A stretch of DNA of 20,114 nt from an uncultured Prevotella sp. (GTDB taxonomy: Bacteria > Bacteroidota > Bacteroidia > Bacteroidales > Bacteroidaceae), in NCBI GenBank assembly GCA_900769055.1, contig CAAGFF010000148.1, forward strand, positions 1-20,114. The letters run 5' to 3'. Both the position numbers and the translations under genes were made by a program. Shown here one piece after another: positions 15,953 to 20,114 of this stretch (position 1 is its first letter; every line of letters starts with the position of its first letter). Under the pieces are notes generated by a model. The model did not search any database. It was not told the DNA's origin and was given only the letters and a program-made list of their open reading frames with translations.

Positions 15953-18900
15953 ATGTCAAACATATTAAGCTATAACAACAAGACTACAGGCGAGAGTTGG
16001 ATTAGCCTGACGGCACAATATGGAGCCGACGAGATAAACATGATAAGCGACCCCAACGCCGGACTCGCTGATACACCACGCACGGCCATACCGTCGCCTT
16101 TTGCCAATATGGACCTTGTAAAGAATGCGTTCCGCAGACTGTCCATGGATGCCGATCTTATAGGTGAGGCTATGGATGAGAAACTCGTGAGCAACGCGCT
16201 TGACATTGCCCAGCTGTTCTTCTCGTATGGCGAGCTGAAGGAAAGGCTGCACATAGTGGAGTGGAACAGGGCTACGGCACTCGCCATGTTGCAGGACGAC
16301 CCGCAACATAAGTTGCTGGCCGATACAATGGCTATGTTCCTGGAGCAGGACAAGGAGGCGTTCAATTTCGATATTATGGACAAGCTCTATTTCCTTGTCT
16401 ATGGCAACAGGGTGCTTGGCTCCACGTCGCCCGTTACGCTCTTTATGGCTACACCCAACGCAAAGCCGCAGACTGTGGACATACCGGTAGAGCAGAACGA
16501 GATGGCCTTTGACTCCTGGCGACCGCTATATCAGCGTACACCGAAGTTTGTAGCCATGCTCTATGCCCTGTTCACCGCCTACCCTCAACTGAAGAAACGT
16601 TGTGGAGAGGTAAATGCTTATCTCATAGCCTCTTTGCCAAAGTTGCCTAAACAGTTGCGTGACCAGATACTCACCGAGATTGGCAACCCCGCATCGCTTG
16701 ACATAGAGGGAGCAGACAAGGCTCGAAACTATCTTAATGCAAACTATTCGCCCGTTGAGGGTGGAGTACAGATACTTGGCGTGCCACTCTATTGCTCGCG
16801 TCAGGAAGATGTGGTTGAGGCGATAGCCAAGAGTGATTTCCTCATGCTGCCTACCCGCAAGCCAGAGGGGGAGCGCATACCGCTCGTGCTTCAGAACCAT
16901 CTGAACGCACCTTCTACAGACCCATTCAAATATGTAACTGGCTACTGGGACGATACAACCATTATAACTCTTGACGACTGTAGGCTCTCGCCAGAGAAGC
17001 GAATACTTCCCGCAACAAATCATCAGTACCCATGGCTGACGGCTGACGACTTCTTCCAGCCTGCGCTTATGAAGCTCGACTACACCATGGATGCCAACTG
17101 CTATTTCAACGGAAATCTATCCGCAGGCAGCCGCGATACCGACAACAACGATTTCGTATTGCCTCTAAAGCCGTTGTTCTTTAAGTATTTTGATGTAGCA
17201 GACCTCTGGGGAACTATTGCTGGACAGCCACGCTTTGAGATGGTTCATACCAGGATAGGGCAGGGCGAGACAGTAAAGGCCATTCTTCGCATACCTGTTC
17301 AGAAGCAGGGACATTTCATCACCCTTGAGCGTACATATACCAATGCCAATGGTGTGGACATGCGCTATGATGTGAGCAACGACTGCGGCCATTTCATAAC
17401 CGTTCCTTTTGCTCTTGCCCTCTTCCCGTTCGTCAGAACGGAGAGTGCCCAGCTTTACAACGTACAGCTTATTGACCGTGCGTTGGGAATGCTCGACAAC
17501 CACTCGCTGAGCCTGTCGTTCTTCCGTAATGGTGTTGCCGAGGCTTTGGCTGAGGACGTTGTGACATGCCGCAACCGTACTATGAAGAAAGAGCGTAGGG
17601 TTGGGTCGCGCTACTATCGCGTGGCATCACATTTCGACCATATTGGCGTATGCCTCACCGACGAGCAGGGAAACCAGATTGTGCAGGGAGTGGTATGTCC
17701 GAAGTGGCCCCTCTATGTTCCTGGTCACGACGCATATACTTTCGCAGTCGATTTCGGTACAACCAACACACATGTCGAATGCAAGCGGGGTGACGGAATG
17801 CCAGAGCCGCTTGCCATATCCTATGCTGCTGTCGAGAGGCTCGTGGCAACACTCTACAACGGTACCCACAACGTCTACGACAACATTATGAAGCAGGAGT
17901 TCCTGCCTAAGGAGATAGGAGCAGATTATGGATTCCCGCAACGTACGGTTTTGAGTGAGAGCGAGCGTATGGATGCCGAGAACATTGACAGCATAGTGTC
18001 TCTTGCCGATGCCAACATACCATTTATCTACGAGAAGGAGTCAACAGGATATGGCAACCGAATAGTGCCAAACCTCAAGTGGGGTACCGATGGAGCCACT
18101 ACGCAGGGTGCCGAGATGGCTGTTCGGAAGCGCATACAGGCTTATCTGACAGAGATAGCCCAGCTGATGCGTGCAAAGGTTCTGCTTGGTGGAGGCGACA
18201 TCGCCCGTACCCGCCTTGTATGGTTCTATCCGCTTTCCATGAAGGTCGGCAACATAAACACCCTCGCCCGCCTTTGGGAGCGTACGTTTGCCGACGTCTT
18301 CGGTATTACCGATGTTCAGCACAACATCATGCAGATGCCCGAGTCTGTCGCTCCATATTATTACTACCGTTGCTCAAGCAATTATCGTGGAGCTGCCTCG
18401 ACGGTGGCAAGCATAGACATTGGTGGTGGCTCGTCGGATGTGGTCGTTTACGAGGCTAATGCGTCGCAGCCGGCATTGCTTACTTCGTTCCGCTTTGCAG
18501 CCAACGTTCTCTTTGGCGACGGCTTCTCGCAGGTTCCGCATGGAGATACCAATCCAATGACCGTCAAATATGTCGATTATTTCAGACGTATCTTCAATAG
18601 CGATGATGATAAGTATGGAGAGCTGAACGGTATTCTCGATGACATTACTGCCAAGCGGAAGAGCGAGGAGATTAATGCATTCCTCTTCTCGGTTATCAGC
18701 AACAAGGCCGTTGGCGGAAACGATGTCTTCTCATACAACGCACGACTCAGCGAGGACGGCAGGTTCAAGATAGTGTTCATTTATTTCTATACGGCAATAG
18801 TTTATTATGTTGCCTGCCTGATGCGCCATCGCAATCTCGACATGCCAAGATGCCTGATGTTCAGCGGTACTGGCTCCAAGGTGCTCGACATAGTGGGTAG

Positions 18901-19456
18901 CCAGCGTGACCTCGACCTGCTCACCCGGGCTGTATTCGAGAAAGTATATGGCCGAAGCTATGGTTCAGATGGCTTCTCGGTAGTTATGGAACGAAGGGAG
19001 CCGAAGCAACTGACATGCCGTGGTGCTCTGATGCAGGTCGGTAATCCGGCAGGCGAGGGCGTGAGGGATGTGGAGACGCTCAACAACATGCTCGATACTT
19101 TCGACAGCAAGGTGAAAGTTATCTGGTCAACAATCGACAAGGAACGCCTTGTCTATGATGATATGGAGAGCCAGGATGTTCGTGAGCAGATTGTGGCAAA
19201 CGTAAGGAAGTTCAACGACTTCTTCAATGCCTTGTGCGACGAGATACATGTCGTTGACCGTTTCCTGGTAGACAATACAGCCTTGCAGAACTTCCGCCAG
19301 CTGGTAGGACTCGACCTTGAGCACCACTTGGTGAGCGGATGGAACTACCAGAACGGCAACCGTAACGACCGTAACGGCAATGACCCAATAGAGGATGTTC
19401 CGTTCTTCTATCCTATCAAGGGCAGCATCAGGGATAACCTGATTGAGAAAATATAA
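15953..19456 (+). CDS. Large protein with C-terminal actin/Hsp70-like ATPase domain
   Basis: The protein has 1167 residues. The ATPase core shows three hallmarks in order: phosphate 1 FAVDFGTTNTHVE (597-609; D600), phosphate 2 SIDIGGGSSDVVV (820-832; D822), and the adenosine motif MFSGTGSK (969-976). The first 590 residues are unrecognised and mostly soluble, with a helix-rich start (60-240) and a beta-rich part (about 380-590). After the core there is a helical tail, then a short Asn/Arg/Gly-rich stretch near 1138-1150. Length and layout differ from DnaK, whose ATPase domain is N-terminal. It may be the ATP-driven partner of the tubulin-like protein. Large SrfB-type actin-fold proteins are the nearest analogy known to me, without claimed homology. 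Confidence 0.75.
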   Translation: MSNILSYNNKTTGESWISLTAQYGADEINMISDPNAGLADTPRTAIPSPFANMDLVKNAFRRLSMDADLIGEAMDEKLVSNALDIAQLFFSYGELKERLHIVEWNRATALAMLQDDPQHKLLADTMAMFLEQDKEAFNFDIMDKLYFLVYGNRVLGSTSPVTLFMATPNAKPQTVDIPVEQNEMAFDSWRPLYQRTPKFVAMLYALFTAYPQLKKRCGEVNAYLIASLPKLPKQLRDQILTEIGNPASLDIEGADKARNYLNANYSPVEGGVQILGVPLYCSRQEDVVEAIAKSDFLMLPTRKPEGERIPLVLQNHLNAPSTDPFKYVTGYWDDTTIITLDDCRLSPEKRILPATNHQYPWLTADDFFQPALMKLDYTMDANCYFNGNLSAGSRDTDNNDFVLPLKPLFFKYFDVADLWGTIAGQPRFEMVHTRIGQGETVKAILRIPVQKQGHFITLERTYTNANGVDMRYDVSNDCGHFITVPFALALFPFVRTESAQLYNVQLIDRALGMLDNHSLSLSFFRNGVAEALAEDVVTCRNRTMKKERRVGSRYYRVASHFDHIGVCLTDEQGNQIVQGVVCPKWPLYVPGHDAYTFAVDFGTTNTHVECKRGDGMPEPLAISYAAVERLVATLYNGTHNVYDNIMKQEFLPKEIGADYGFPQRTVLSESERMDAENIDSIVSLADANIPFIYEKESTGYGNRIVPNLKWGTDGATTQGAEMAVRKRIQAYLTEIAQLMRAKVLLGGGDIARTRLVWFYPLSMKVGNINTLARLWERTFADVFGITDVQHNIMQMPESVAPYYYYRCSSNYRGAASTVASIDIGGGSSDVVVYEANASQPALLTSFRFAANVLFGDGFSQVPHGDTNPMTVKYVDYFRRIFNSDDDKYGELNGILDDITAKRKSEEINAFLFSVISNKAVGGNDVFSYNARLSEDGRFKIVFIYFYTAIVYYVACLMRHRNLDMPRCLMFSGTGSKVLDIVGSQRDLDLLTRAVFEKVYGRSYGSDGFSVVMERREPKQLTCRGALMQVGNPAGEGVRDVETLNNMLDTFDSKVKVIWSTIDKERLVYDDMESQDVREQIVANVRKFNDFFNALCDEIHVVDRFLVDNTALQNFRQLVGLDLEHHLVSGWNYQNGNRNDRNGNDPIEDVPFFYPIKGSIRDNLIEKI

Positions 19457-19533
19457 TTCATTTTTCGGAAGTAGATAAGTGAAGATAAAAGGAGATAAAT
19501 GACGTATGATTTGAGGGCAAAGGTTATTAGGTT

Positions 19534-19614
19534 CTCTCTATGGAGAGCGGCTGAGCCGAAACTCTCTGAAGAGAGCGGCAGAGACGAAACTCTCTAAGGA
19601 GAGCGGCAGAGCCG
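19534..19614 (+). repeat. 28-bp tandem repeat, second array
   Basis: Copies lie at 19534-19561 and 19562-19589, with a partial third at 19590-19614. They are the same family as 880-963 (CTCTCTAAGGAGAG plus CGGCAGAGCCG) and in the same orientation. The array lies between the actin-like gene and the coiled-coil gene. Each unit can form two hairpins, and tandem hairpins in a transcript could affect mRNA ends or processing. Confidence 0.9.
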
Positions 19615-19631
19615 AGCGATTATGTTATTTC

Positions 19632-19657
19632 ACCTTAAGACCTGAGACCTTAAGACC
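19632..19657 (+). repeat. Direct repeat ACCTTAAGACC x2
   Basis: Exact 11-bp copies lie at 19632-19642 and 19647-19657, starting 15 bp apart and each centred on the palindrome CTTAAG. They end 20 bp before the next start codon. They may be a regulator binding site or part of the leader of the next gene. No clear TAnnTTTG promoter is seen in 19457-19677. Confidence 0.5.
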
Positions 19658-19677
19658 ATAAAACCTAAAATAGTATT

Positions 19678-20114
19678 ATGTTTGGAAACACAAAGGAAAT
19701 ACAGGAGCTTCGGGAGTCGTATGCAAAGATGTGTGCGATGGTTGAAGAGCTGAAGAGCCAGTCGGCATTCTTCAAAACCAAGATTAGCTCTCTCTCCTCT
19801 CAGATAGCTGCTATGTCTGAGAAGGTAGAGTCGTTGGAAGCCCTTCTTGCTCAGAAGTCCGCCAAGCAGGCATCTGCAGCAGAAACGATAGCCGCTCAGC
19901 AGGCTGAGGCTCCGTCAGCTACAGTTCTCTACCTGTCAGCCCCTGCTGCCGATGGTACCTTCACAGGCAGCTCGCCAGTTGCTCAGGAGGGATCGAGCGT
20001 CTATTGTCTCACGACTGCCGATGGCTATAATGGCTCGTTCTCTTTTATAGACAATCATGATGCCCTGGCAACAGCCATGATTTCCGTCAGCCAGTTTGTG
20101 AAGTCCGTATGCAA
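19678..20114 (+). CDS. Coiled-coil protein, 3' end outside the window
   Basis: The reading frame from ATG 19678 stays open for 145 codons to the window end. Residues about 5-65 are a heptad-patterned coiled coil (IQELRESYAKMCAMVEELKS and following). An Ala/Gln-rich linker (66-82) leads to a compact segment with LYLSAPAADGTF, EGSSVYCLTT and SFIDNHDALATAM. I cannot name a family. GrpE-like or scaffold roles beside an Hsp70-like protein are conceivable only by context. It follows the actin-like gene in the same direction after a 221-bp gap holding repeats, so it may have its own transcript. Confidence 0.8.
   Translation, partial: MFGNTKEIQELRESYAKMCAMVEELKSQSAFFKTKISSLSSQIAAMSEKVESLEALLAQKSAKQASAAETIAAQQAEAPSATVLYLSAPAADGTFTGSSPVAQEGSSVYCLTTADGYNGSFSFIDNHDALATAMISVSQFVKSVC

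Noticed and set aside
19673..19684. TATGTTTG as a -7 promoter box
   Set aside because: It overlaps the start codon of the coiled-coil gene and would exclude it from the transcript, so it is probably a chance match.

Overview
The window looks like a chromosomal segment of a Bacteroidota bacterium, most likely Bacteroidales and probably Prevotella or a relative. This rests on -7 promoter boxes of the TAnnTTTG type with a TTTG at -33, AT-rich leaders with weak Shine-Dalgarno sites, a DUF5686-type outer-membrane protein, and a Bacteroidota-style AddA/AddB pair. No tRNA, rRNA, transposase or CRISPR array is visible.

Layout. (1) Positions 1-1320 hold no convincing protein gene but are dense in repeats. 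There is a pair of 133-bp inverted arms (1-133 and 645-777), each built of five ~22-bp palindromic units. Between the arms lie four copies of a ~50-bp repeat in two subtypes. A 28-bp tandem array (880-963), a tandem 10-mer, a promoter-like box and a 109-bp hairpin-ended element (1189-1297) follow. (2) Positions 1324-12182 are a minus-strand block in the transcription order DUF5686 outer-membrane protein, addA, addB, clpC. addA and addB overlap by an ATGA. clpC has its own promoter region with a 9-bp inverted repeat. (3) Positions 12311-19456 are a divergent plus-strand cluster of four genes: a VWA-like lipoprotein, a small four-helix membrane protein, a tubulin/FtsZ-like protein, and a 1167-residue protein carrying an actin/Hsp70-type ATPase domain. 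(4) Positions 19457-19677 hold a second array of the same 28-bp repeat. A coiled-coil protein then starts and runs off the window.

How the genes work together. AddA and AddB should form a helicase-nuclease for double-strand-break processing, and ClpC should be the unfoldase of a ClpCP protease. The plus-strand cluster is the most interesting part. A tubulin-superfamily GTPase, an actin/Hsp70-fold ATPase, a membrane protein and an envelope-anchored VWA protein in one probable operon suggest an undescribed or poorly described membrane-linked machine, perhaps a cytoskeletal, remodelling or chaperone-like complex. The fold calls come from motifs seen in the sequence; the shared function is inference.
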